From Companilactobacillus suantsaicola (GTDB lineage Bacteria; Bacillota; Bacilli; Lactobacillales; Lactobacillaceae): a DNA stretch of 64,000 nucleotides. Both the position numbers and the translations under genes were made by a program. The notes beneath the pieces were generated by a model that saw only the letters and a list, made by a program, of their open reading frames with translations, had not been told where the DNA came from and did no database searches. The stretch lies in contig NZ_RKLY01000011.1 of the NCBI RefSeq assembly GCF_004745525.1, positions 1-64,000 of the forward strand, given 5' to 3'. Positions 54,810-63,205 of this stretch are shown here, piece by piece. Position 1 is the first letter of the stretch; every line of letters starts with the position of its first letter.

Positions 54810-54882
54810 GACCCTTATAACCCTAACAAATAAATTTTGCTTGTGCAAATTATAAGTCCTGATGTAAGCAGTTTAAACACGT

Positions 54883-54918
54883 AAAAAAGGCGCCATGTCC
54901 GAGTTTCAGGACAGGCGT
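54883..54918 (-). terminator. Terminator downstream of the MerR gene
   Basis: On the minus strand CGCCTGTCC-TGAAACTC-GGACATGGCGCC then TTTTTT; GC-rich stem. It should end the merR transcript before opuA. Confidence 0.85.
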
Positions 54919-54945
54919 CTATTCCAATAGCAGTATAGTATTGAC

Positions 54946-54960
54946 AAGTTTCACAAACTT
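54946..54960. promoter_or_regulatory. Dyad between merR and opuA
   Basis: AAGTTT-CAC-AAACTT is a perfect 6-bp inverted repeat, with TTGACA (54941-54946) overlapping on the plus strand. It may be an operator; no regulator is assigned. Confidence 0.35.
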
Positions 54961-54993
54961 TATGAAAATAAATATTCAAATTTTTTTATTTTT

Positions 54994-55410
54994 CTATTCC
55001 AAATGCATCTCATCTTTAACAAATTTTTCTGTACCATCTTCAGTAGCCTTTTGGTAATATGCACACTTAAAATTGACTGTATCAAGTGTTTCCTGCATTT
55101 GTTTCATCTGTTTCTGCACGGAAATTCTTAATTCTTGAAACATTTGATAACGTTCATCTAAGGTTTCGTCACCTAACAGTGTCCACTGAATAAATTGTTT
55201 AATATCTTTGATCGGCATCCCCGCATTTTTCAGACACTCGATTAATTTAAGTGTACCTATATTATCCTCTGAAAAACGACGTACGCCAGCGGTGTTCTTT
55301 TGTAAGTTAGGAATTAGTCCTTCTTTATCGTAATAACGAATCGTTGGAATAGACAAACCAAATTTTTCGGCAACTTCACCAATTGAATAAGTAACAGCTA
55401 ATTCTTGCAT
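54994..55410 (-). CDS. MerR family transcriptional regulator
   Basis: A 138-residue regulator: winged helix with YSIGEVAEKFGLSIPTIRYY and GVRRFSEDNIGTLKLIECL, then a coiled-coil dimerisation helix (FQELRISVQKQMKQMQETLD). No Cys pattern for metal sensing; only one Cys, near the end. AGGAGG precedes the ATG at 55410; a longer frame lacks a site. A dyad 22 nt upstream suggests autoregulation. Targets may include the adjacent opuA genes, but nothing proves that. Confidence 0.88.
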   Translation of the reverse strand: MQELAVTYSIGEVAEKFGLSIPTIRYYDKEGLIPNLQKNTAGVRRFSEDNIGTLKLIECLKNAGMPIKDIKQFIQWTLLGDETLDERYQMFQELRISVQKQMKQMQETLDTVNFKCAYYQKATEDGTEKFVKDEMHLE

Positions 55411-55428
55411 TTGTTTCCTCCTGTACCC

Positions 55429-55450
55429 TTTACCTAAAGTTAGGTTGAGG
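55429..55450. promoter_or_regulatory. MerR-type operator
   Basis: The core ACCTAA-AG-TTAGGT (55432-55445) is a perfect dyad, extended to CCTTTACCTAA / CCTCAACCTAA with two mismatches. Size and sequence fit operators placed in the stretched spacer of MerR-controlled promoters. Confidence 0.6.
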
Positions 55451-55490
55451 TGATTAAAAGGATAATAGCACAATAAATATGTGAAGTAAA

Positions 55491-55531
55491 ACAAAATCCT
55501 ATATCAACTTAAAATTGATATAGGATTTTGT
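55491..55531. terminator. Terminator of the dlt operon
   Basis: ACAAAATCCTATATCAA-CTTAAAA-TTGATATAGGATTTTGT is a perfect 17-bp inverted repeat touching the dltD stop codon. Confidence 0.88.
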
Positions 55532-56793
55532 TATTTAGTAACATTTTTGTTTTGAGCCCAGTCGTTTGATAAGAAGTAACTATCCATATGATACTGAGTA
55601 TTTTCTGGATTGGCTTTCTTATCTTGATAATAACTCTTTAGATGATGATCAAGCATCAACCAACCACGCCAGCCCATGTGAATCGTATCTTCAGCAATGT
55701 AATTTTGATTCTTTACATTCGATAAATCAACGATTTCATTGAAGCCTTGTGATCTCAATTGATATTTGATTTTCTTATCAAAGTTAATGATCGAACTCTT
55801 TGGCATACCAGTGTATTTTACCCAATGTGGATTAATTGGTTGAATAACAAACATTACTTCCACTTTGTTTTGTGCAAACATATAAAGTAGTGCTTGGAAA
55901 TCGTTGTACTCTGGTGAGCTTGTATATTTTACATGACGGTGCGTATTACGATAAGTTCTAATTCTCTTACGCAATTCCTTACGATAGAAACTATCTCCAA
56001 TCTGAAGATCATTATCGCGAGAATTGTGTTTAGCTAATTTAGTAGCTAACTTATTCAAATCTTTATAGTTATAGTCATCTGGCAATTGGCTTGAGGCTTT
56101 TTGAATCATTTGTTCATGATCCTTCATCGAAATAGAACCAAACAAGTCATCCTGATTCTTTAGACTAGAACGGGCAAAGGTTTTAATGTAGAAACGTTGG
56201 AAACTAGTAATCTGCTTACCTTCAGAAATACGCTGTAAGGCATCATCTTCAATTTGACCTTTGCTGACACCTAATTCAAGGATTCTTGAAGCAACGTATT
56301 TATTCATTGCCTTATCACCAGTATTAGACTTCAAAATGAATCCAGTTAATTGCAGTGGTGATAAGAAATATTGGAAAGCATTAGCAGCAACACCAGATTT
56401 GCTAAACCATTGTGGGGAAATAATAAAAACAGCTTTATTTCCCTTTAAATTAGTCATCCCACCAACATTCATTGCTTGTGTCAATGAAGCTGTTCCCGGA
56501 TTACCTTGCAAAAATGGTTTATTCTTCCAATGATACTTTTGCGCCATGGAAGATGGGTGGAACGGATCCATTCTAGAAAGTTCCGATGAACCAATGATAG
56601 GAATGTAATTTTCCTTTTCGGCGGCATTCTTCACACTTTCACCCTTTAAAACTCGAATGTCCAATGAAGTTGCTGCTTGTCTAACCTTTTGAGGAGTTAC
56701 CGTCTTAAAGTTGATCGGTGCCCAAAGAAGAATCAATAAAGCAGCAATGGCAACTATAACCGGTCCAAAAATCATCCATAACTTTTTTTTCAT
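55531..56793 (-). CDS. dltD: D-alanyl-lipoteichoic acid biosynthesis protein DltD
   Basis: A 420-residue membrane-anchored protein (one N-terminal helix, IFGPVIVAIAALLILLW) with an extracytoplasmic SGNH-like esterase fold. Nucleophile Ser70 is in IIGSSELSRMDPFHPS and the His in EDTIHMGWRGWLMLD. It acts in transfer of D-alanine onto lipoteichoic acid outside the membrane. Last gene of the operon, 8 nt after dltC. Confidence 0.95.
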   Translation of the reverse strand: MKKKLWMIFGPVIVAIAALLILLWAPINFKTVTPQKVRQAATSLDIRVLKGESVKNAAEKENYIPIIGSSELSRMDPFHPSSMAQKYHWKNKPFLQGNPGTASLTQAMNVGGMTNLKGNKAVFIISPQWFSKSGVAANAFQYFLSPLQLTGFILKSNTGDKAMNKYVASRILELGVSKGQIEDDALQRISEGKQITSFQRFYIKTFARSSLKNQDDLFGSISMKDHEQMIQKASSQLPDDYNYKDLNKLATKLAKHNSRDNDLQIGDSFYRKELRKRIRTYRNTHRHVKYTSSPEYNDFQALLYMFAQNKVEVMFVIQPINPHWVKYTGMPKSSIINFDKKIKYQLRSQGFNEIVDLSNVKNQNYIAEDTIHMGWRGWLMLDHHLKSYYQDKKANPENTQYHMDSYFLSNDWAQNKNVTK

Positions 56794-56801
56794 AATCTAC
56801 T

Positions 56802-57041
56802 CTATTCCAATTCTTGTACACGTTGAGCAATTTTATTTACGGTTGACCATTGTGAACGGTCAAATTCTGAAACTGGTACTTGGATGCCAAAATCATCTTG
56901 TAAAGTAACTAATACTTCAACAGTTGCCATTGAGTCCAATACACCATCTTTAAATAAATCTTGGTCAGCATCTTGGCCAACGTTGTCCAAACCTGTAACA
57001 TCTTTTAAAATACCAACAATTTTATTTTTAATTTCATCCAT
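56802..57041 (-). CDS. dltC: D-alanine carrier protein DltC
   Basis: A 79-residue acyl-carrier-type protein. The phosphopantetheine attachment is Ser37 in GVLDSMATVEVLV. DltA loads it with D-alanine and DltB uses it as donor. It lies between dltB (12 nt upstream) and dltD (8 nt downstream). Confidence 0.96.
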   Translation of the reverse strand: MDEIKNKIVGILKDVTGLDNVGQDADQDLFKDGVLDSMATVEVLVTLQDDFGIQVPVSEFDRSQWSTVNKIAQRVQELE

Positions 57042-57053
57042 AATAATTTTCTC

Positions 57054-58265
57054 CTAACTGAACCATAATGTATTTAAAATACCTGAGAAGATCAAGAAAC
57101 TGAAACATACCACGTTAAAGGTTAAGAAGATTGCAAAAGCTTCGGTAAACTTATTACTTGGAATCTTTTTACGATGTTTCTTCTTGAATCTTAACCAAGC
57201 ATCATTAGTGATCATTGCGCAGGCGTGGAAAATACCATAAACAATGTAATACCAAGTTTCACCGTGCCAGAATCCCATGATCAAGAATAAAGTAATATAT
57301 CCAAAATTAGCGATCGTAACACGATTCTTCATCCATTTGTGCTTGATAACGGTAAACATCAAACGCATGTAAATGAAGTCACGGAACCAGAATGACAAAG
57401 TGATGTGCCATCTATTCCAGAAGTCTTTGATATTGTGTGATTTAAATGGAGCTCTGAAGTTCATCGGCGTCTTAACACCCATGAAATTACTAATGGATAC
57501 CGCGAAGAGTGAATACCCAGCAAAGTCGAAGAACAAATACATACTGTAAACGTACATGTATGCGACTAGGGCCCAAGAAATTCCTAATGGTGCTTGATCA
57601 CGATATGACATTACTAAAATTTGTACTTTTGGTAGTAACAAGGTTCCAAAGAAGTAGCCGATGATGAACTTATACAAGAGACCTTGCATCAACTTATTCA
57701 CACCACTGTGCAAAAGTTCAACATATTCATCTCGTGTAGGTACTTTGACGACATCTTTTTGGAAACGTCTGAATCGATCGATAGGTCCTGATGAAATAGT
57801 TGGGAAGAATAGTAAGAAACGTAAGAACTCGTAAGGTTTAATATCCTTAATGGCGCCATCACGAATCTCCATAATTATTTCAACGGCCTTAAAGGTCAAA
57901 TAACTAATACCCATAAATCCAAAGAGTGATATCGTAGCATTCTTTAGAAGTGGATCTAGTTTTACAAAAACTAATGGGATAATCGCTAAGACTACAAAAC
58001 TAGTGAAAACCCAGAAGTTATTTTTCTTGCGACGATACGAAAGATATACGAAGACTAACAGCATCTCGTAAAGGATGTAGAAGATCAGTGACAATCCTTG
58101 TGACATATTGCCACCAAAGAAAGTGATGATTAAGATAACGACAGTTGCGATAAAGTCATAAAATTTGAATCTTTTACCAAACCACAAACCAATCATGATT
58201 GGCAATAAAAGTAAAAGTAAATATATAAAGTAATGGGGACTACTGTAAGGTGTAATGTTATTCAT
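57054..58265 (-). CDS. dltB: MBOAT D-alanyl transferase DltB
   Basis: A 403-residue polytopic membrane protein of the MBOAT family. NIKDFWNRWHITLSFWFRDF and the catalytic His in LIMGFWHGETWYYIVYG are the signature parts. It takes D-alanine from DltC for export onto DltX and lipoteichoic acid. The start overlaps dltA by 8 nt. Confidence 0.96.
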   Translation of the reverse strand: MNNITPYSSPHYFIYLLLLLLPIMIGLWFGKRFKFYDFIATVVILIITFFGGNMSQGLSLIFYILYEMLLVFVYLSYRRKKNNFWVFTSFVVLAIIPLVFVKLDPLLKNATISLFGFMGISYLTFKAVEIIMEIRDGAIKDIKPYEFLRFLLFFPTISSGPIDRFRRFQKDVVKVPTRDEYVELLHSGVNKLMQGLLYKFIIGYFFGTLLLPKVQILVMSYRDQAPLGISWALVAYMYVYSMYLFFDFAGYSLFAVSISNFMGVKTPMNFRAPFKSHNIKDFWNRWHITLSFWFRDFIYMRLMFTVIKHKWMKNRVTIANFGYITLFLIMGFWHGETWYYIVYGIFHACAMITNDAWLRFKKKHRKKIPSNKFTEAFAIFLTFNVVCFSFLIFSGILNTLWFS

Positions 58266-59775
58266 TAATTTCGCCTATTAAAGTCTTTCTATCAATTTTC
58301 CCATTCTTACTAATTGGTAGTTGCTTTACAAATCTTAAAACGTTGGGAATCATGTATTCCATTGTGGTTTCTTTCAATGAATCTTTAATATCAGAATTCA
58401 AATTATTTTCGTCATCATCTTTAAATTTATCTTCCAAAACAATGCAGGCAATCATCTTGCTAACTTGTTTCTTGTTGTTGTACAAAGGAACGGTACATGA
58501 TTGCTTTACTTGTTCCAAATTACCTAGTAGCGAATCAACTTCTTCAAGTTCGATTCGGTAACCGTGCATCTTAATTTGGAAATCAGTTCTACCGTGATAG
58601 AACAACAAGCCATCGTCAGCCACACTGACCATATCGCCTGTGTGATAGAAAATTTTTCCATCAATATTTTCAAAAGCTTTATTTGTTTGAACTGGATTAT
58701 TCAAATAACCCTTTGAAACATCCGGTCCACTGACGAGTAACTCACCAGTTAGCATGCCATTTTCGTCTTTAGAACCAATGACCTTGTGTTCCATATTTGG
58801 CTTCAAATAACCAATTGGCAAACGATCGAACTTCTCTAAAGCTGTTTGATCAATCTTAATAGCCGTAATAGCAACAGTATTTTCTGTTGGGCCATAAGTG
58901 TTATACAACTCAGCTGAAGGGAATTTCTTCAACAGCTTCTTAGCTGTCGCATGTGTTAATTCTTCACCACAGAAAATGAATTTATTCAAATGTGGCATAT
59001 GTGCTTCATCAAAGCCTCTAAACAAAAGACACATTTCAAAAAATGATGGTGTGGAAACCCAAGTGTTGAAGTCGGAATCGATAATGGCTGTTTGTAACTT
59101 ACCAAAATTCTTCGTCGTATCCTTATCAACAACATTTAAAGTAGCGCCACTCATTAAACCAGGATAAATATCAAAGACCGATAAATCGAATGAAAATGGA
59201 GCTTGTAAAAGCATCTTCATCTCAGCTGAATAATCAAAGGTCTTTTCAGCCCACTTTGAGAAATCCAAAATGTTATTAGTACTGATTTGAACTCCCTTAG
59301 GAGTTCCAGTAGTTCCTGAAGTAAAAATGATATAAAAATTGTCGTCTGGTCCAACACTACGATTACTGTCATAAATATTATTTTCAGAAACTAATACTCG
59401 TTGGAGTTCCTCTTTAGTTACTTGAGGAGTCTCAACTCCAAAATCAGTTGTGTCACTCCAGTTCAGTATCAATGATGGTTTTGCTACCGAATTGATTTGA
59501 ATCACTCGTTGTGGATCTGAAGCGTCATCGACGGGAATATAAGCATGTCCAGCCTTAATTGCACCTAAGAACATGACCAGCATTTCAAATTGTTGGCCAC
59601 CGTAAATAATCAACGGACTTTTCTCAGGTAAGAATTTATCCTGAATGAAACTAGCCACTCGATCAGATTTTTGAATCAACTCTTGATACGTATGTGTTTG
59701 TGTCCCATTTCTGTAGCAAACTTTGTTAGGGTTTTGTAATGCGACGGTGGTTATCTTTTCAATGATTGCATTCAT
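58258..59775 (-). CDS. dltA: D-alanine:carrier protein ligase DltA
   Basis: A 505-residue adenylate-forming enzyme that activates D-alanine with ATP and loads DltC. FIIFTSGTTGTPKGVQ is the P-loop-like A3 motif, NTYGPTENTVA the A5, YHTGDMV and YRIELEEVDSLL A7/A8, and the catalytic Lys is in ISKNGKIDRKTL. Length is normal. It starts 17 nt after dltX. Confidence 0.97.
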   Translation of the reverse strand: MNAIIEKITTVALQNPNKVCYRNGTQTHTYQELIQKSDRVASFIQDKFLPEKSPLIIYGGQQFEMLVMFLGAIKAGHAYIPVDDASDPQRVIQINSVAKPSLILNWSDTTDFGVETPQVTKEELQRVLVSENNIYDSNRSVGPDDNFYIIFTSGTTGTPKGVQISTNNILDFSKWAEKTFDYSAEMKMLLQAPFSFDLSVFDIYPGLMSGATLNVVDKDTTKNFGKLQTAIIDSDFNTWVSTPSFFEMCLLFRGFDEAHMPHLNKFIFCGEELTHATAKKLLKKFPSAELYNTYGPTENTVAITAIKIDQTALEKFDRLPIGYLKPNMEHKVIGSKDENGMLTGELLVSGPDVSKGYLNNPVQTNKAFENIDGKIFYHTGDMVSVADDGLLFYHGRTDFQIKMHGYRIELEEVDSLLGNLEQVKQSCTVPLYNNKKQVSKMIACIVLEDKFKDDDENNLNSDIKDSLKETTMEYMIPNVLRFVKQLPISKNGKIDRKTLIGEINE

Positions 59776-59792
59776 TCGATATTACCTTCTTC

Positions 59793-59942
59793 CTAGAATT
59801 CGTTGTAAATAAACTTGGCACTTCCTACACCGTTGTACCCGTAAATGTATAAGAGCACTAAGAGAATAGCGAAAAATACAACCGTTTTAATAATAAAAAC
59901 CGTAACTGGTTTTTTTAGAAAAACTAGTAAACTATTTTTCAT
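59793..59942 (-). CDS. dltX: Teichoic acid D-alanylation micro-protein DltX
   Basis: A 49-residue single-helix protein, ATG at 59942 after GAGGTG. One hydrophobic helix (VFFAILLVLLYIYGY) is followed by the conserved C-terminal tail KFIYNEF, whose Tyr has been proposed as the D-alanine acceptor handing on to DltD. First gene of the dlt operon. Confidence 0.93.
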   Translation of the reverse strand: MKNSLLVFLKKPVTVFIIKTVVFFAILLVLLYIYGYNGVGSAKFIYNEF

Positions 59943-59984
59943 AATTTACACCTCACCGAATAGAGTTTGCTTTATGCGAAAACT

Positions 59985-60013
59985 ATCTAACCATTCAAAA
60001 AAAACTGTGTCAA
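59985..60013 (-). promoter_or_regulatory. dlt operon promoter
   Basis: On the minus strand TTGACA (60013-60008), 17-nt spacer, TTAGAT (59990-59985), about 40 nt before the dltX start. Upstream of it, to 60494, about 480 nt of AT-rich sequence hold no gene; AAAGCGCTTA at 60381-60390 resembles a cre core but has poor flanks. Confidence 0.7.
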
Positions 60014-60494
60014 ACCAGAAAATGACTCGAAATAATTGAATATTGTTATTTCTATATCATTTGCATAAACATTATAATAACGATTCAAATGTCGAAAGTA
60101 GGCTTTTTCTATAAATAATTTTATTCTTTTTTGACCAATCCCACGTATCCCACGGCATTTGAAGATATATGTTTAAACAAATTTTATTATAAATGAAAAT
60201 TAATCAGGTTACCAACAATAGACACTCTGTAAGGTCATTTTATTTGGCAACAGTTCTTTCAGCGATAATTTGTCAGATGTCATCTCAACAGTTTTTTATT
60301 ATGACTTAGGAAAGTTAAATGTAAATATTTTGCCGGGACAATTACCAAACTGTTAGTCTCATGTGACATTTTTGTAAGATAAAGCGCTTACTTTCTACCG
60401 ATATTATTCTGGATTTATTTGTAAAAATATCAAAAATAACATTTATGATATTGAGTTATTTCTCTTCTTTTAATGTGTGGGGTGTGATTAGGTT

Positions 60495-61132
60495 GCCGTC
60501 TTCCGCACAAGCCCTGTGATGGACTGGAACGCGGCCGGCACTATTTTAAGCTTTTGCACAGTTCGCAAAATCTCAAAACTAGGCCTTATTCTAAGCAATA
60601 AATTGCTAAGAATAATTTGGCGGCTGAGCCATCACAGGGCTTGTGCTCCAGACTAGATTTCAATTTTTTGCAGTATTTCAGTAATTTTTGAAATTAGATG
60701 GACTTCTATTTGGATTGGGTACTTAACTGTTTTATAGGCATGTACGTTATTGTCTTATGATATTTTGATTGATTTAATTTAATATAAAAAAATAGGATCT
60801 TACCAAAACCACTGTAAAATGTGGCATTAGTAAGATCCTAATTCTTTTGCTATTATTATCGCTATTTTTAATATAAAAACTTAATAACTCGTCAAAATAC
60901 CTATGACCATTCAGAATAGAACAACTATTTTTAAAGGAATGGAAAGTAAATAATCAATAGAACCAAAATTTAGTCCGGAGCAACAAACTCGATTTGGCTC
61001 AGTACTGAAATTTCACTTAGCGCTTTAGCGCTTACGTGAAAGGCCGAGCTTGGAAATGCCGCGCACTTTGCGGTAGTTTCAAGTCGTGCCCAGTACGTTC
61101 CAGCCAAAATCGAGTTTGTTGCGGAGGACGGC
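60495..61132. repeat. Element E9: complete family-1 element
   Basis: Modules 60495-60654 (forward; P1 CCTGTGATGGACT type, P3 CTAAGCAATAAATTGCTAAG) and 60971-61132 (reverse; P1 of an AACTCGATTTTGGCT variant, P1b GTACTG 61002-61007 with CAGTAC 61091-61096, P2 GAAACTACCGC type) around a 316-nt core. The core hairpin AGGATCTTAC...GTAAGATCCT (about 60798-60840) differs from that of E4/E6 but keeps the pairing. The left core flank aligns with the reversed right core flank of E7, so E9 is inverted relative to it. It ends 18 nt beyond the ROK kinase stop. Confidence 0.9.
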
Positions 61133-61150
61133 ATACTTAACAAAAACAAC

Positions 61151-62026
61151 CTAATTGCTTTGTTTAAAATCAACATAAGCACCAATCAAATTAGCGTCGT
61201 TATGATATTGGCAACTCTTTATAACTGGCATGAATGGTGCGATTTTTACCTCATCCAAAATCTTTTGGATTTCTTTTTCAATATTTGGAATCAAAAAGTC
61301 GGCTTGTGAAATTCCTCCACCTAAAACAATCATTTCGGGATCAAATCCATATTGCAGATTATAAATTGTTACGGCTAAATTGTGGTACAAATCTTGAGCA
61401 TATTTTTGTGCTAACTCATCGCCATTATTAGCCAGATCAAAGACTTCTTTACCTGAATAGTTAGTTTGTTTAGCTTCGTTATAACGCTTAGCTAGCGATA
61501 CGGCTGTGCTGACATCACTCACGGTCTTATAACCATCTTGAGATAATGTATAACCAAATTCACCACCGAATAAGTGTTTTCCATGATGAACATGTCCATC
61601 CAAAATCACGGCGCCACCGACACCTGTTCCAATCACAAGAAAAATTAAGTTCTTCAGACCTTTAGCGATGCCACTATCCATTTCTGCCAAAGCTGCACAG
61701 TTAGCATCATTTTCCATTGTGACTGGTAGAGCAAAGCGTTTTTCCAATTCTTGTTGAATTTTAAAGTTGTGAATGTATGGCAAAGCACTTGCACCCTCGA
61801 TCACACCGGTTTCTTTATTAACTGCACCTGGTGTACTCATCGCCACGCCACTTAACTCATGTTCCTTTTTAAAATCATTAACCACTTTTTCCAAACCAGC
61901 ATAATAACCAGTTAAATCCTTAGGTGTTTCAAAAGAACCTTTTTCAGTCAACTCATTTTGAGCTGAATTCCATAGACCATATTTGATGCTAGTACCACCA
62001 ACATCGATTAATGCAATATCTTTCAT
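61151..62026 (-). CDS. ROK family sugar kinase
   Basis: A 291-residue kinase. ALIDVGGTSIKYGLW is the phosphate loop, MENDANCAALAE carries the catalytic Asp, and VIGTGVGGAVILDG binds ATP. The zinc motif CxCGxxGCxE of typical ROK glucokinases is missing (GGEFGYTLSQ instead), as in BglK-type beta-glucoside kinases. A GH1 phospho-beta-glucosidase lies 1.2 kb away. GGAGGGG precedes the ATG at 62026, and a strong cre site stands directly upstream. Confidence 0.85.
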   Translation of the reverse strand: MKDIALIDVGGTSIKYGLWNSAQNELTEKGSFETPKDLTGYYAGLEKVVNDFKKEHELSGVAMSTPGAVNKETGVIEGASALPYIHNFKIQQELEKRFALPVTMENDANCAALAEMDSGIAKGLKNLIFLVIGTGVGGAVILDGHVHHGKHLFGGEFGYTLSQDGYKTVSDVSTAVSLAKRYNEAKQTNYSGKEVFDLANNGDELAQKYAQDLYHNLAVTIYNLQYGFDPEMIVLGGGISQADFLIPNIEKEIQKILDEVKIAPFMPVIKSCQYHNDANLIGAYVDFKQSN

Positions 62027-62042
62027 TATTTCCCCTCCAAAT

Positions 62043-62056
62043 TGCAATCGTTTACA
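62043..62056 (-). promoter_or_regulatory. cre site (CcpA) upstream of the ROK kinase
   Basis: On the minus strand TGTAAACGATTGCA fits cre (TGNNANCGNNNNCA). It lies 17 nt before the start codon, so CcpA would act as roadblock or block the promoter under glucose. The remaining 62057-62328 is AT-rich and holds the promoters of both divergent genes. Confidence 0.75.
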
Positions 62057-62328
62057 CTAAACAATACCAGATTACCATATCCATTTATAAAACGTTAACA
62101 TTCTTGGAGAATCATTGATTTCATTTAATAAAAATTACGTATATACAGATTGTATTGCTTTTATTACCACAAATGTTTTAAAAAAATTAGTTAGTTAATT
62201 AATTAACATAATCTTGTTTCAGTTTAGATAAAAAACATTTATCAATTACGATACAAACCGTCTGTTAACTTTTGCTAAAATCTAAGTATGAAATAGGATC
62301 CATAATAAACACGTTAGGGGGTTAGCTA

Positions 62329-63150
62329 ATGAAATCATTTAATAAGATTATTCGTATACTAGCATTGGCTAGTCTTGCCGTTGCTACTACTCCCCTAACT
62401 CAAGTAAAAGCGGCTGAATCTGCTGATGCAATTACTGTTCAAAACGGCTTTTCTTCAGGTTCAAGTACTACTGGTTCAGCCTCTTCAAGCGACACAACTG
62501 ATGCAATCACTTACTCCGCTAACGATGCAGCTGACTCAAAGACTTCAACAGTTACTGTAACAGTCCTATCCGGTATCTTAACCCTTGATGCCGTACCTGA
62601 TTTCAATTTCGGAACGATGTCAAAAGGAACTACCGTAAAATTAAAGAACAATACTGCTGACACTGACGGATTTACTACCGATTCTGACACTGGTGCAAAC
62701 AATGCAGGAATCGACGGCAACAGTGATGGCTATCTACAAGTTACTGATTCACGTAATTTAACCGATCCAAGTAAAATGCCTGGTTTCCAACTCAGTGCCT
62801 CGATCGGTAAACTAAACATCGCCTCAAATGAAACTTCCGAATCACTTGATGCAATTCTTCATCTAAGTGCTTTGAACTTAGTAGATGATGAAAATAACAA
62901 CGTAACTAATTCCGATACATTGCTTAAAACAAAAGCAGTTGATATTTCAAGTGTCGATGGTAATGATCAAACAGTCATCGACATGAAATCTGGAACATAT
63001 AACCCTGGTGTCATCAGAGCTAAATATAATACGCCTGATGCCGCCAGTTTGACGATTCCAAATGACGGTACTGGTTCTACTAAATCCTCTAAAAATATGA
63101 ACGCTGTCGTTACTTGGACTCTAACTGCTAGTCCTAGCGTAACTAATTAA
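62329..63150 (+). CDS. WxL domain-like secreted surface protein
   Basis: A 273-residue exported protein: signal peptide (IIRILALASLAVATTPLTQV, cut near VKA-AES), Ser/Thr-rich linker, and a C-terminal WxL-type domain that binds peptidoglycan non-covalently. The distal motif is TWTLTASPS; the proximal motif reads GFQLSA, Phe replacing Trp. WxL proteins usually occur in clusters with DUF916 membrane proteins; none is seen here. GGGGG precedes the ATG. Confidence 0.82.
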   Translation: MKSFNKIIRILALASLAVATTPLTQVKAAESADAITVQNGFSSGSSTTGSASSSDTTDAITYSANDAADSKTSTVTVTVLSGILTLDAVPDFNFGTMSKGTTVKLKNNTADTDGFTTDSDTGANNAGIDGNSDGYLQVTDSRNLTDPSKMPGFQLSASIGKLNIASNETSESLDAILHLSALNLVDDENNNVTNSDTLLKTKAVDISSVDGNDQTVIDMKSGTYNPGVIRAKYNTPDAASLTIPNDGTGSTKSSKNMNAVVTWTLTASPSVTN

Positions 63151-63158
63151 CTTAACAA

Positions 63159-63200
63159 AATAAAAGCCTAGTCAGAAAATTCTGACTAGGCTTTTATTTT
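63159..63200. terminator. Terminator between the WxL-like and GH1 genes
   Basis: AAAATAAAAGCCTAGTCAGA-AAA-TTCTGACTAGGCTTTTATTTT (each arm 20 nt or less), perfect stem, bidirectional. Confidence 0.93.
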
Positions 63201-63205
63201 GTATT

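Noticed and set aside
60379-60392. cre-like ATAAAGCGCTTACT between dltX and element E9
   Set aside because: The core fits, but the flanking bases do not, and it is about 370 nt from the mapped dlt promoter with no other gene to control.
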